A stretch of 64,000 nucleotides of DNA from Bacteroidota bacterium (GCA_023251435.1 JAHEYU010000003.1:23079-87078), one strand, 5' to 3'; numbered from the stretch's first letter, positions 10,356 through 20,868 are shown. Numbers and translations: made by a program. Notes: generated by a model not told the origin, from the sequence alone.

Positions 10356-10613
10356 ATGAAAGCAGTAAATTATTCTGAATTAAGACAAAATTTAAAAGCT
10401 AACCTTGACGCAGTTACCGACAACTCCGAATTATTGGTTGTTCACCGCTCAAAGGGAAAAAGCATTGTTGTGATGTCATTAGATGAGTATAACGCAACCA
10501 TAGAAACCCAATACCTCCTGCAAAGCAAAAACAACAGGGAAAGGCTGGAAAAAGCTGTTGAGAATATCAGGACTAAAAGTAATCTGATCAAAAGTAATCT
10601 CATAGAACAGTAG
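10356..10613 (+). CDS. Antitoxin, Phd/YefM family
   Basis: MKAVNYSELRQNLKANLDAVTDNSELLVVHRSKGKSIVVMSLDEYNATIETQYLL. The track ORF starts at 10299; the ATG at 10356 is the likely start. Confidence 0.93.
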   Translation: MKAVNYSELRQNLKANLDAVTDNSELLVVHRSKGKSIVVMSLDEYNATIETQYLLQSKNNRERLEKAVENIRTKSNLIKSNLIEQ

Positions 10614-10615
10614 CT

Positions 10616-10870
10616 ATGGATATTTACTGGGATAAAACTGCCTGGGATGATTATTTGTACTGGATTGAAGCAGATCGAAAAATCATGCATAAAATTAATT
10701 CACTGATCAAGGAATGCCAACGAACTCCTTATACTGGTTCTGGAAATCCGGAACAATTAAAGCAAAACTTAAATGGTTTTTGGTCAAGGCGGATTAATTC
10801 AGAGCACCGTATGGTTTACCGAATTGACGAAAATGTATTGTATATTGCTCAATGCAGGTATCACTACTAA
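10616..10870 (+). CDS. yoeB: Toxin, Txe/YoeB family
   Basis: 84 aa; GNPEQLKQNLNGFWSRRINSEHRMVYRID...QCRYHY. Confidence 0.95.
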   Translation: MDIYWDKTAWDDYLYWIEADRKIMHKINSLIKECQRTPYTGSGNPEQLKQNLNGFWSRRINSEHRMVYRIDENVLYIAQCRYHY

Positions 10871-10909
10871 ACTTATATAATCCAAGATCATAAATCGATA
10901 CATTTTATT

Positions 10910-10941
10910 AGCCCTGTTCATGCCCTGATCAGGGCTTTTTT
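10910..10941 (+). terminator. Rho-independent terminator after yoeB
   Basis: AGCCCTG...CAGGGCTTTTTT, containing the palindrome GCCCTGATCAGGGC. Confidence 0.75.
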
Positions 10942-11025
10942 GTATCAAAATCTTCAAAATAATGGATTATGTAATATGAGTAGTACAATTATTTTGTCCG
11001 AAAAGTTGTCCGAATAAAACGAAAA

Positions 11026-11056
11026 AACCTCTGTAAATGCTTTATTTACAGAGGTT
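11026..11056 (-). terminator. Terminator hairpin downstream of tRNA-Lys
   Basis: Perfect 13-bp stem AACCTCTGTAAAT/ATTTACAGAGGTT; minus-strand T-run corresponds to plus A-run 11022-11027. Confidence 0.8.
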
Positions 11057-11072
11057 TAATTTTTGCAGTGCG

Positions 11073-11145
11073 TGACCCAGCTGGGATTCGAACCCAGGAC
11101 CCCATCCTTAAAAGGGATGTGCTCTACCTGCTGAGCTACTGAGTC
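11073..11145 (-). tRNA. tRNA-Lys (anticodon TTT)
   Basis: Reverse strand GACTCAGTAGCTCAGCAGGTAGAGCACATCCCTTTTAAGGATGGGGTCCTGGGTTCGAATCCCAGCTGGGTCA; GACTCAG/CTGGGTC acceptor stem, GGTTCGAATC T-loop. Confidence 0.96.
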
Positions 11146-11313
11146 ATCCTTGAATGTGCTTTTGTTTTTCAAAAGCGGATGCAAAAATAGATATTTATTT
11201 CAAAAAGTCAAACGTTGATCGGATTATTTTCTGATTAAACATTTTTATATTTGAACCGGTATTAACAATACAATCAAACGGCGTATATTTCGTTTTCCGT
11301 AATAAATAAACAC

Positions 11314-12435
11314 ATGAACATACAAATGGTTGACCTGCTGGGTCAGTACGATAAAATAAAAGATGAAATTACTGCCAGGATTGATGAGGTGATTGGTTCT
11401 TCTGTTTTTGTAAAAGGTGGAAAAGTGATCGAATTTGAGGAAAATCTGAAGAATTATCTGGAGGTTGGCCATGTTGTTTCATGTGGAAATGGAACCGATG
11501 CACTTCAAATTGCACTTATGGCTTTGGATTTGAAAGAAGGTGATGAAGTAATTACCACTCCTTTTACCTTTGTTTCAACGCTGGAGGTGCTGGCGCTAAT
11601 GAAGCTGAAACCTGTATTGGTTGACGTTGATTCAAATAACTTCAATATCAGGCCTGAGTTGGTAAATCGTCACATCGACCATAATACAAAAGCCATTGTG
11701 CCGGTTCATCTTTACGGGCAATGCGCTGATATGGAATCGCTGAATGAAATTGCCCGCGAGAATAACCTTTTTGTTATCGAAGATGCTTGTCAGGCTTTGG
11801 GTACTGAATATCATTTCAGGAATGGAATGACCGCAAAAGCCGGAACTATTGGTGTTATTGCATCCAATTCATTTTTCCCAACTAAAAATCTCGGAGCATT
11901 TGGCGATGGGGGAGCGTTGTTTACAAACAACAACGATCTGGCGCAAATCATGCGATCAATAGCCAATCATGGAATGAGTAAACGCTATTATTATCAGCAA
12001 ATTGGCATGAATTCGAGGTTGGATGCTATTCAGGCTGCCATTCTTGATGTAAAACTAAAGTACCTCGATCAATATGTGGAAGCCAGACAGACTGCTGCCG
12101 CTTTTTATGACCACGAATTAGCGGGTATTCCTGAGATATCAATTCCAGCAAGGGTTTCCTATAGCACGCACAGTTTTCATCAGTACACCATAAAAGTTCC
12201 AGGGAAACGTGATGAGCTTCAGCAGTTTCTCGGTTCTAAGAATATCCCGAGCATGATTTATTACCCGCTACCGTTGCACCTTCAGGAAGCTTATCGTTAC
12301 CTAGGCTATAAAAAAGGTGATTTCCCGGTAGCCGAAGAACTTTCGGAACAAGTATTATCTTTGCCGATGCACACCGAATTAACCACCGAACAGCTGGTTT
12401 TTATCACATCGGCTATTCGCGAATTTTTTAGTTAA
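11314..12435 (+). CDS. DegT/DnrJ/EryC1/StrS aminotransferase (WbpE-like sugar aminotransferase)
   Basis: [50 protein letters not shown] motifs. Confidence 0.93.
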   Translation: MNIQMVDLLGQYDKIKDEITARIDEVIGSSVFVKGGKVIEFEENLKNYLEVGHVVSCGNGTDALQIALMALDLKEGDEVITTPFTFVSTLEVLALMKLKPVLVDVDSNNFNIRPELVNRHIDHNTKAIVPVHLYGQCADMESLNEIARENNLFVIEDACQALGTEYHFRNGMTAKAGTIGVIASNSFFPTKNLGAFGDGGALFTNNNDLAQIMRSIANHGMSKRYYYQQIGMNSRLDAIQAAILDVKLKYLDQYVEARQTAAAFYDHELAGIPEISIPARVSYSTHSFHQYTIKVPGKRDELQQFLGSKNIPSMIYYPLPLHLQEAYRYLGYKKGDFPVAEELSEQVLSLPMHTELTTEQLVFITSAIREFFS

Positions 12436-13040
12436 TGGAAACATCCTTTTTTGCACACGAAACAGCTGTAATCGATCCGGATTGCTCAATTGGCGAAGGA
12501 ACCAAAATCTGGCATTTTTCGCACATCATGTCCAATTGCTATATTGGTGAACAATGTTCAATTGGTCAGAATGTAGTTATTTCTCCTGAAGTCAGGATTG
12601 GGAATAATGTAAAAATACAGAACAATGTTTCTGTTTATACAGGCGTGATTTGCGAGGACGATGTGTTTCTGGGTCCATCTGCGGTGTTTACAAATGTGAT
12701 AAATCCGCGCAGCGCCATTGCCCGCAAAAATGAATACAAACCAACATTGGTTCAAAAAGGCGCAACAATAGGAGCGAATGCTACCATCGTTTGTGGTGTA
12801 ACCATCGGCAGATTTGCATTTATTGGAGCCGGAGCTGTTGTTACAAAAAATATTCCTGATTATGCTTTGGTCGTTGGAAATCCTGCCCGTCAAACCGGTT
12901 GGATGAGTGAATTCGGTCAAAAATTGAAATTCAATGCTGAAGGAATTGCTGTTTGTCCCGAAAGCCGGGAAAAGTATTGTTTGGAAAACGGGAAAGTTTT
13001 AAAACTCGATGACCAATTGTACGCCAAAACGAAACCATAA
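12435..13040 (+). CDS. Left-handed beta-helix N-acetyltransferase (WbpD-like)
   Basis: Hexapeptide repeats; [48 protein letters not shown] overlaps the preceding stop. Confidence 0.9.
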   Translation: METSFFAHETAVIDPDCSIGEGTKIWHFSHIMSNCYIGEQCSIGQNVVISPEVRIGNNVKIQNNVSVYTGVICEDDVFLGPSAVFTNVINPRSAIARKNEYKPTLVQKGATIGANATIVCGVTIGRFAFIGAGAVVTKNIPDYALVVGNPARQTGWMSEFGQKLKFNAEGIAVCPESREKYCLENGKVLKLDDQLYAKTKP

Positions 13041-13156
13041 GAAATCGAGAAAATAAGAATGTGAGAACTGACCACAACCACAACAATATTCTATATAAAG
13101 AACAGTCTTCCATCGCAGAATACCCTTAAACGTTGAACATTAAACTTAAAACTTCT

Positions 13157-14191
13157 ATGTCATCATCAAAAAAAATACGCTTTGCAGTTGTCGGACAAGG
13201 ACATATTGGTAAGCGCCATGCAGAAATGATTCTTCAAAATTCACAGTCGGAATTGGCTGCAGTCTGCGACATACGTTCTGCAGAGGATTGTAAAACTTCA
13301 TATCAGGGAGTTCCATTCTATGCTTCGATCGATGAGTTGCTTGAGAAAGAAACGAATCTGGATGTTATTAATATATGCACGCCCAACGGATTGCATGCTG
13401 AAATGGCATTGAAATCGCTTGAAAAAGGCTTGCATGTGGTGGTCGAAAAACCGATGGCATTAACCAGAGCCGATGCCGAACGTGTAGTTTATAAATCGCT
13501 CGAAAGGCACCGAAATGTTTTTTGTGTGATGCAAAACCGATATTCGCCACCATCAGTTTGGCTGAAGGAAGTGATTGATCAAAAACTACTTGGGCGCTTG
13601 TTTCAGGTGCAAATTAACTGTTACTGGAACCGCGATGAACGCTATTATACACGCAAAAACTGGCATGGCGACGCACAACTCGATGGTGGAACTTTGTTTA
13701 CGCAGTTCTCACATTTTATCGATATTATGTATTGGTTGTTTGGCGATATAAAAAACATTAGTGGTCAGTTTCAGGATTTTAACCATAAGACTTTGACCGA
13801 TTTTGAGGATACAGGAGTTGTTAATTTTCAGTTTGTGAACGGAGGAATTGGTACAATGAATTATTCTACAGCTATTTATCATGAGAACCTGGAGAGTAGC
13901 CTAACAATTATTGGTGAAAAGGGAACCATTAAAGTGGCCGGGCAATATATGAATGAAGTGGTGTACTGCAATATAAAAGATTATGAGATGCCCGAATTGG
14001 AGGCCAGTGCTCCGCCCAACGATTATGGGCTTTATAAAGGATCTGCTCAAAATCATCATTTCGTGATACAAAATGTAGTCGATACACTGAACGGAAACTC
14101 ACCTATCAGTACGAATGCCCTTGAAGGGATGAAAGTGGTTGACATCATTGAGCGTATTTATGGTGTAAGAGATAAGGTATGGAAAAAATAA
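13157..14191 (+). CDS. Gfo/Idh/MocA-family oxidoreductase (WbpB-like)
   Basis: VVGQGHIGKRHAEMI Rossmann motif; VVEKPMALT; DGGTLFTQFSHFIDIMYWLFGD. Confidence 0.9.
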   Translation: MSSSKKIRFAVVGQGHIGKRHAEMILQNSQSELAAVCDIRSAEDCKTSYQGVPFYASIDELLEKETNLDVINICTPNGLHAEMALKSLEKGLHVVVEKPMALTRADAERVVYKSLERHRNVFCVMQNRYSPPSVWLKEVIDQKLLGRLFQVQINCYWNRDERYYTRKNWHGDAQLDGGTLFTQFSHFIDIMYWLFGDIKNISGQFQDFNHKTLTDFEDTGVVNFQFVNGGIGTMNYSTAIYHENLESSLTIIGEKGTIKVAGQYMNEVVYCNIKDYEMPELEASAPPNDYGLYKGSAQNHHFVIQNVVDTLNGNSPISTNALEGMKVVDIIERIYGVRDKVWKK

Positions 14192-14703
14192 TTCAGGTAC
14201 ACCCATATTTATGGCATGCTGTTTACGTAAAATCGCGGTCCGAAAAGAAAGCTCAATTCGAACTTCAGGCCAAAGAAATTGAGACATTTCTTCCACTTCA
14301 ACGCAAATTAAGACAATGGAGCGACCGCAAAAAATGGGTTGAAACGCCCTTGATTTCAGGTTATTTATTCGTGAAGGCCAGCCGTAAAGAATACGATTTG
14401 GTTCTGCAATCGAATTATGTGGTTAGTTATGTCAGGTTCGAAGGAAAAGCTGCTATTGTTCCTGATTATCAAATCGATTACCTTAAATTGATGTTGAAAC
14501 AGGACAATTCGGACATCGAAATTACAAGGGAAAAACTGAAGCCCGGTCAAATGATAGAAGTGGTCGCCGGACCTTTCATCGGACTTAAGGGGAAACTTCA
14601 GAAAATGAAAGGGAAAAGCAAAGTCGCCATTGAACTTATACAGTTGGGATGTTCGGCTTTGGTCGAAATTCAGTATGAAGATATAATAAGTATAAAAGCC
14701 TAA
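14179..14703 (+). CDS. UpxY-like NusG-family transcription antiterminator
   Basis: HAVYVKSRSEKKAQFEL N-terminal NGN; C-terminal KPGQMIEVVAGPFIGLKGKL KOW; overlaps the preceding gene by 13 nt. Confidence 0.88.
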   Translation: MEKIIQVHPYLWHAVYVKSRSEKKAQFELQAKEIETFLPLQRKLRQWSDRKKWVETPLISGYLFVKASRKEYDLVLQSNYVVSYVRFEGKAAIVPDYQIDYLKLMLKQDNSDIEITREKLKPGQMIEVVAGPFIGLKGKLQKMKGKSKVAIELIQLGCSALVEIQYEDIISIKA

Positions 14704-14774
14704 AACCGTCTAAGTATTCTTCCTTACTTTTGAAGTTGGCTGTTTTTAACTAAACATCCTGCTGAAAAAGAAAT

Positions 14775-15569
14775 ATGGGAACAAACCAACTTATTGATAA
14801 AGCTATAAATGCCGCCTTGCTGGCCGGAGGAAAAATCATGGAAGTTTACGCCTCCAATGATTTTGAAATCGTCGAAAAGGATGATTTCAGTCCATTAACC
14901 AAAGCCGACCGCGAAGCCCACCTGCAGATAGTTAATATTCTTGAACCCACTTTAATTCCTGTTTTAAGCGAAGAGGGTATTCACCTTGATTTTGCTGAAA
15001 GATCTTGCTGGGAAACATTCTGGTTGGTCGATCCGTTGGATGGAACCATAGAATTTGTCAGCAGAAATGGCGAATTTACAGTCAATATAGCTTTGATTTG
15101 CGGGAACCAACCAATTGCAGGAGTAATTTATATTCCGGTTTCAGGAGAGTTGTATGTTGGAATTGTTGGCGAAGGAGCATGGAGAATATTAAATCCTGAA
15201 TTGACTATCACTTTTAGGCAGATTACTGAAAACGGAACAAAACTCCCAATTGCAAATACATCTGCCGGATATATCGTTGCAGCAAGCCGCAGTCATCTCA
15301 ATGCTGAAACACTAGCATTTATTGAAAATCTGAAAAGAGATCATCCTGAACTTGAAATTATCAGGAAAGGAAGTTCAATGAAATTGTGCCAGCTTGCTGA
15401 AGGAGTGGTGGATATTTATCCCCGTTTCGGGCCATGTATGGAATGGGATACTGCCGCCGGACATGCCATTTTAAAAGCTGTTGGCAAGAATATTTTTCTT
15501 CCTGACTTAAAAACAGAATTGACCTACAATAAAGAAAACTTACAAAATCCACACTTTATAGCAATATGA
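14775..15569 (+). CDS. cysQ: 3'(2'),5'-bisphosphate nucleotidase CysQ
   Basis: Inositol monophosphatase-like WLVDPLDGTIEFVSRNGEFTVNIALI and WDTAAGHAIL. Confidence 0.92.
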   Translation: MGTNQLIDKAINAALLAGGKIMEVYASNDFEIVEKDDFSPLTKADREAHLQIVNILEPTLIPVLSEEGIHLDFAERSCWETFWLVDPLDGTIEFVSRNGEFTVNIALICGNQPIAGVIYIPVSGELYVGIVGEGAWRILNPELTITFRQITENGTKLPIANTSAGYIVAASRSHLNAETLAFIENLKRDHPELEIIRKGSSMKLCQLAEGVVDIYPRFGPCMEWDTAAGHAILKAVGKNIFLPDLKTELTYNKENLQNPHFIAI

Positions 15570-17371
15570 CAGCACAAGGTTTTTTTGTACTTGCCATTAT
15601 CGTTCTGATGATCGCCGCGTTGGCCAAAGAGGTAATGCGCCCCGGACTGATATTATTTTCAGCACTGATTATTTTGTTGATTTTCGGGAGCGTTAATGCC
15701 AATGAAGTTCTGGCAGGTTTTTCGAACAAGGGGATGATTACAGTTGGGATACTATTTGTGGTGAGCGAAGGCATTACCCAATCGGGCGCCCTATCGAAAC
15801 TTGCCAATGCTTTTCTACCAAGGCGCAGGGGAAATACCAGATCGTTGTTTTTTCGTATCATGTTCCCAATTTCGTTCCTTTCGGCCTTTTTAAATAATAC
15901 TCCCATTGTTATCATCTTCGCTCCAATTATAAAAAAGTGGGCCGAAAACCTTAATCTCTCGGCACAAAAATTTCTCATTCCTCTATCGTACGCTACAATT
16001 CTGGGAGGGGTTTGCACGTTGATCGGAACATCTACCAATCTGGTTGTACATGGGTTGATGCTCGATAATGGTATGGCGGGTTTTTCGATGTTCGAACTTG
16101 GAATGGTGGGTGTTCCACTGGCATTTGCCGGCTATTTATACATGAGTTATATTGGCGTACACTTGCTTCCCGGTAATAAAAATTTTATCCGCAGGCCGCT
16201 TTCCGACCAAAAAGACTATTACTACGAACTTATTGTACCGTCTGACAGCGTGCTCGTTGGCCAGGTTTTAAAGAACGGTCGTACCAAAGACTTGAAAGGT
16301 TTCGATATCATTCAGGTTGAAAGGAACAATACCAAACTCGAAGGGAAAACTCCCGGATTGACTATCGAAGCCAATGACAATTTGCTTGTTGCAGGAAGAT
16401 CAAACGGACTGGAAATTATCAAGGATTTAACATGTGTAGGAATTAAAGGCATGGATTTATTGAAAGGCCAGGTAAACATGAGCGAACTGAAACAATACGA
16501 AGCTGTACTTGCTCCTCGTTTCCCCGGAATCGGAAAAACCATTCAGGAATTTAACTTTTTTGATCATTACCAGGCGCTAATTGTGGCGGTTCATCGTAAC
16601 GGCGAACGTATTACCTCGAACCTGCGCAGCCTGAAACTAAGCGAGGGCGATAATCTGGTATTGCTAACAACCGACAGGTTTATCAAAAACTGGGGAGATT
16701 CAAAAATATTTTATCTCACAACCTATATTCGCGATCACGAAGAGAACACAGCCAAATCAAAAAAATGGCTGGCACTTTCTATATTGCTGATGATGATTGC
16801 AGGGGCAACAGCTACCGATTATCTTCCAAAATTCGAACATGTTCAGGCCGACATGTTTCTTTTCTCGGCCATTGCTGCCATGCTTATGATTTGGTTGAAA
16901 ATAGTGCCACACCAGAAATACACCAAAGCCATTAGTTGGGATATCCTGATTACAATTGCTTGTTCGTTTGGTATCAGCAAAGCAATGCAAAATTCCGGAC
17001 TGGCTGACGGAATCGCGCAAACAGCCATAAATTTTGCCAGAAACTGGGGGCCGGTTGGTGTCTTGGCCTGCATATATTTAATTACTACCATTTTTACTGA
17101 AGTAATTACCAACAATGCAGCTGCTGCAATTTCATTTCCTATTGCACTGGCTGCAGCTAACCAAATGGGTGTTGACCCGAAACCATTTTTTGTAGCAATT
17201 TGTATTGCAGCATCTGCAAGTTTTGCCACGCCAATTGGTTATCAAACCAACCTCATTGTTCAGGGTATTGGAAATTACAAATTTATGGATTTCGTGAAAG
17301 TGGGGGTACCAATGAATATTGTGATGTTTATTATTTCCCTTTTATTGATCCCCTTATTCTGGAGTTTCTAA
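15566..17371 (+). CDS. SLC13-family permease with TrkA-C domains (putative sulfate/anion transporter)
   Basis: 601 aa, multi-TM; FLNNTPIVIIFAPI, LIGTSTNLVVHGL, TrkA-C-type central region, TEVITNNAAAAISFPIAL. Confidence 0.9.
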   Translation: MTAQGFFVLAIIVLMIAALAKEVMRPGLILFSALIILLIFGSVNANEVLAGFSNKGMITVGILFVVSEGITQSGALSKLANAFLPRRRGNTRSLFFRIMFPISFLSAFLNNTPIVIIFAPIIKKWAENLNLSAQKFLIPLSYATILGGVCTLIGTSTNLVVHGLMLDNGMAGFSMFELGMVGVPLAFAGYLYMSYIGVHLLPGNKNFIRRPLSDQKDYYYELIVPSDSVLVGQVLKNGRTKDLKGFDIIQVERNNTKLEGKTPGLTIEANDNLLVAGRSNGLEIIKDLTCVGIKGMDLLKGQVNMSELKQYEAVLAPRFPGIGKTIQEFNFFDHYQALIVAVHRNGERITSNLRSLKLSEGDNLVLLTTDRFIKNWGDSKIFYLTTYIRDHEENTAKSKKWLALSILLMMIAGATATDYLPKFEHVQADMFLFSAIAAMLMIWLKIVPHQKYTKAISWDILITIACSFGISKAMQNSGLADGIAQTAINFARNWGPVGVLACIYLITTIFTEVITNNAAAAISFPIALAAANQMGVDPKPFFVAICIAASASFATPIGYQTNLIVQGIGNYKFMDFVKVGVPMNIVMFIISLLLIPLFWSF

Positions 17372-17467
17372 TTCATTTATTAGTTAAGAATAACCTCATT
17401 CAGTATAAATACTAATAAATAAAGAGTATAAAGTATTAATTTAGCCCACGAAAAATTTGAAAAAAAT

Positions 17468-18376
17468 ATGACAGAATACAGTCTTTCGCACCTCAAAGAA
17501 CTGGAAGCAGAAGCGATCCACATCATTCGCGAAGTGGCAGCCGAATTCGAAAATCCGGTAATGCTTTATTCCATCGGAAAAGATTCATCAGTAATGGTTC
17601 GTTTGGCCGAAAAAGCCTTTTATCCCGGCAAAGTACCATTTCCCCTGATGCACATCGATTCGAAATGGAAATTCAAGGAAATGGTTGAGTTCCGCGATAA
17701 TTATGCCCGCGAAAATGGATGGAATTTGATAGTTCATTCAAACATGGCAGCCTTCGAAGCTGGTGTTGGCCCGTTTACCCACGGAAGCAAAGTGCATACC
17801 GATGTGATGAAAACACAGGCTTTGCTCGAAGGACTCAACAAATACAAGTTTGACGCCGCTTTTGGAGGCGCCCGACGCGACGAAGAGAAATCACGCGCTA
17901 AGGAACGTATCTTTTCGTTCCGCGATAAGTTTCATCAGTGGGATCCCAAGAATCAGCGACCTGAACTTTGGGATATTTACAATGCCCGTGTTCACAAAGG
18001 CGAATCGATTCGTGTATTCCCGATTTCGAACTGGACAGAACTCGACATCTGGCAATACATCCGTCTGGAAAAAATACCGATTGTTCCGCTTTATTTTGCC
18101 AAAGAACGTCCATGCGTAAATGTTGATGGCAACCTGATTATGGTTGACGACGAGCGTATGCCGAAAGATATAGCCGAAAAAGCTGAAATGAAAATGGTTC
18201 GTTTCCGCACACTGGGTTGTTATCCGCTGACCGGGGCTGTGGAATCGGAAGCCGATACGATCGAGAAGATTGTAGAGGAAATGATGACTGTTACGGTTTC
18301 GGAACGCACCACCCGTGTCATCGATTTCGATCAGGACGGCTCGATGGAACAGAAAAAGAGGGAAGGGTACTTTTAA
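17468..18376 (+). CDS. cysD: Sulfate adenylyltransferase subunit 2
   Basis: [19 protein letters not shown]-loop; [33 protein letters not shown]. Confidence 0.96.
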   Translation: MTEYSLSHLKELEAEAIHIIREVAAEFENPVMLYSIGKDSSVMVRLAEKAFYPGKVPFPLMHIDSKWKFKEMVEFRDNYARENGWNLIVHSNMAAFEAGVGPFTHGSKVHTDVMKTQALLEGLNKYKFDAAFGGARRDEEKSRAKERIFSFRDKFHQWDPKNQRPELWDIYNARVHKGESIRVFPISNWTELDIWQYIRLEKIPIVPLYFAKERPCVNVDGNLIMVDDERMPKDIAEKAEMKMVRFRTLGCYPLTGAVESEADTIEKIVEEMMTVTVSERTTRVIDFDQDGSMEQKKREGYF

Positions 18377-18465
18377 ATGTTGTCAGGGTTAGAAATGTTG
18401 TAATTGTTGTCTTTGTTATCATTAGTTTTCATTGTTAAAACACAATCCTTTTAAAACTGTGCGAA

Positions 18466-18828
18466 ATGAAAAGTTATAAAGACCTTGAAATATATATGCA
18501 GGCATTTGATTTAGCCGTTCGAATATATTTCATGACGATTAAACTTCCCAATCCCGACAAATTTGAAACAGGTAGTCAAATTAGAAGATCCAGCCAATCG
18601 ATAAAGGATAACATTGTTGAAGGCTATGGTAGAAGAAGATACAAAGCTGATTTTATTAAGTTTTTGGTTTATAGTCACGCTTCACTGTTGGAATCAACAT
18701 CACAAGCTGAATTTATAAATGCGATTCACCCTGAAACCGGTTGGAAAGAAATTGTAGAGGAATTAAACAAACTTGGAGTTAAACTTTCGAATTTCATAAT
18801 ATACGTCGAAACCAACTGGAAAACCTGA
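18466..18828 (+). CDS. Four-helix-bundle protein (S23/23S rRNA IVP-like)
   Basis: KDLEIYMQAFDLAVRIY...FETGSQIRRSSQSIKDNIVEGYGRRRYKADFIKFLVYSHASLLES. Confidence 0.92.
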   Translation: MKSYKDLEIYMQAFDLAVRIYFMTIKLPNPDKFETGSQIRRSSQSIKDNIVEGYGRRRYKADFIKFLVYSHASLLESTSQAEFINAIHPETGWKEIVEELNKLGVKLSNFIIYVETNWKT

Positions 18829-18885
18829 CAACAATTACAACAACGACAACGATTACAACCAATACAACAACGACAACACGATATC

Positions 18886-20868
18886 ATGACAGAAAAAAAT
18901 CAAAATACCTCAACTGATAATTCTCCGTTCGGAGAGGCTCGGGGAACGCTCGACATCAATACTTACCTCGATCAGGATGAAAAGAAAGACTTGCTTCGCC
19001 TATTGACAGCCGGTTCGGTGGACGATGGAAAATCGACCCTGATTGGCCGTTTGCTGTTCGACAGTAAGAAGATCTACGAAGATCAGCTTTCTGCATTGGA
19101 ACGCGACAGCAAACGTGTGGGCCATGCCGGTGAGGAAATCGATTACGCGCTACTGCTCGACGGTTTGAAAGCCGAACGTGAGCAAGGAATCACCATCGAC
19201 GTAGCTTACCGCTATTTCTCAACCAACAAGCGAAAGTTCATTATTGCCGACACGCCGGGACACACGCAATACACCCGGAACATGGTTACTGGTGCATCAA
19301 CCGCCAATCTGGCCATTATCCTGATTGACGCCACCAAAGGGGTAATCACACAAACGCGTCGCCATACCTTCCTGGTTTCATTATTGGGAATAAAGCATGT
19401 GGTTTTAGCCGTCAACAAAATGGATTTGGTGAATTACGACCAGAAAGTGTTCGATGAAATTGTGGCCGAATACAAATCGTTCATCACCCAATTGGATGTT
19501 CCGGATGTGAACTTCATTCCGATTGCAGCATTGAAAGGTGAAAATGTGGTAGAACCAACCACCCTGATGCCCTGGTACCACGGCCCGAGTATGCTGGAAT
19601 TCCTCGAATCAGTGCACATCAGCAGCGACCGCAATTTCGGAGACATGCGTTTTCCGGTTCAGTACGTGCTTCGTCCCGACCTCGATTTCCGCGGGTTCTC
19701 GGCTCGTGTAGCTTCAGGAATTATCCGGAAAGGCGAAGAAATTATGGTATTGCCATCGCGTAAAACTTCGAAGATAAAAGAGATTATTACTTATGACGGA
19801 AACCTTGACGAGGCTTTTCCGCCGCAATCGGTAACCATTACGCTGGAAGACGAAATTGATATTTCTCGCGGCGATATGATTGTTTATCCGGATAATCTGC
19901 CGCGTGTTGAGCGCCACTTCGAATCGATGTTGGTTTGGATGGACGAAAAGCCGATGGATCCGAATGTGCAGCTTTTCATCAAACATGCCAACAATACCAC
20001 CCGTGTCAAATTCGATCAGATTAAATATAAAGTAGATGTCAACACGCTGCAAAAATCTTCGATCGATCATTTCGAGCTGAACGAAATTGGGCGTGTGGTG
20101 ATGACCACCAACAAAGCCATTTTCTTCGATCCGTATAAGAAAAACCGCAGCACCGGTTCGTTTATCCTGATCGACCCGATATCGCACAATACGGTGGCTG
20201 TGGGGATGATCATCGATAAGCTGAATGCCGAAGACCTTCCGTCGAAAATTGTGGACGAAAAAACACTGGAAGCCAACAAAAGCCGCATCCACCGGGGCGA
20301 ATGCCTGGTTTCGGATGCACAGCGCGAAAAACGGTACAACCAGAAAGGCACGACGCTTTGGATTACCGGACTGCACGGTTCAGGCAAAAATGAACTGGCC
20401 TTTACGCTCGAAAAAGAGATGTTCGATGCCGGTGCAACCGTAGTTTTACTCGACGGAAGTTCGATCCGTTCAGGATTATCGAACGAGCTGGACTTTTCGC
20501 CTGCCGACCGCGCCGAACATTTGCGCCGCGTGGCCCACATTAGCAAACTGTTGAACGACCAGGGAATCATTACCATTTGCTCGTTTATTTCTCCTGATGA
20601 AAACATCCGCAAACAGGTAGTTCAGATTATCGGCGAGGATCGGTTTAAGATGATTCACATGGACGCAACGATGGAATTCTGCAAAAAGAATAAACCTGAA
20701 TTGTACGAAAAGTTCGAAGAGGGATTAATCGCCAACCTTCCCGGAGCCGACCTGCAATTTACTACTCCGGAAAATCCGACTTTGGTTTTGAAACCCGAAA
20801 ACCGGGCCACAAATACCAAGACCATTCTGGAATATCTGGCCGACCATAAGATTTTCCCGATAATTTAG
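18886..20868 (+). CDS. cysN: Bifunctional sulfate adenylyltransferase subunit 1 / adenylylsulfate-kinase-like protein
   Basis: [35 protein letters not shown] GTPase motifs, plus C-terminal APS-kinase-like domain [21 protein letters not shown]...[10 protein letters not shown]. Confidence 0.94.
   Translation: MTEKNQNTSTDNSPFGEARGTLDINTYLDQDEKKDLLRLLTAGSVDDGKSTLIGRLLFDSKKIYEDQLSALERDSKRVGHAGEEIDYALLLDGLKAEREQGITIDVAYRYFSTNKRKFIIADTPGHTQYTRNMVTGASTANLAIILIDATKGVITQTRRHTFLVSLLGIKHVVLAVNKMDLVNYDQKVFDEIVAEYKSFITQLDVPDVNFIPIAALKGENVVEPTTLMPWYHGPSMLEFLESVHISSDRNFGDMRFPVQYVLRPDLDFRGFSARVASGIIRKGEEIMVLPSRKTSKIKEIITYDGNLDEAFPPQSVTITLEDEIDISRGDMIVYPDNLPRVERHFESMLVWMDEKPMDPNVQLFIKHANNTTRVKFDQIKYKVDVNTLQKSSIDHFELNEIGRVVMTTNKAIFFDPYKKNRSTGSFILIDPISHNTVAVGMIIDKLNAEDLPSKIVDEKTLEANKSRIHRGECLVSDAQREKRYNQKGTTLWITGLHGSGKNELAFTLEKEMFDAGATVVLLDGSSIRSGLSNELDFSPADRAEHLRRVAHISKLLNDQGIITICSFISPDENIRKQVVQIIGEDRFKMIHMDATMEFCKKNKPELYEKFEEGLIANLPGADLQFTTPENPTLVLKPENRATNTKTILEYLADHKIFPII

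Noticed and set aside
15556-16038. 160-aa minus ORF
   Set aside because: Antisense to the SLC13 permease and cysQ end.
19714-20376. 220-aa and overlapping 181-aa minus ORFs
   Set aside because: Antisense to cysNC, which has clear domain motifs; GC-rich shadow ORFs.
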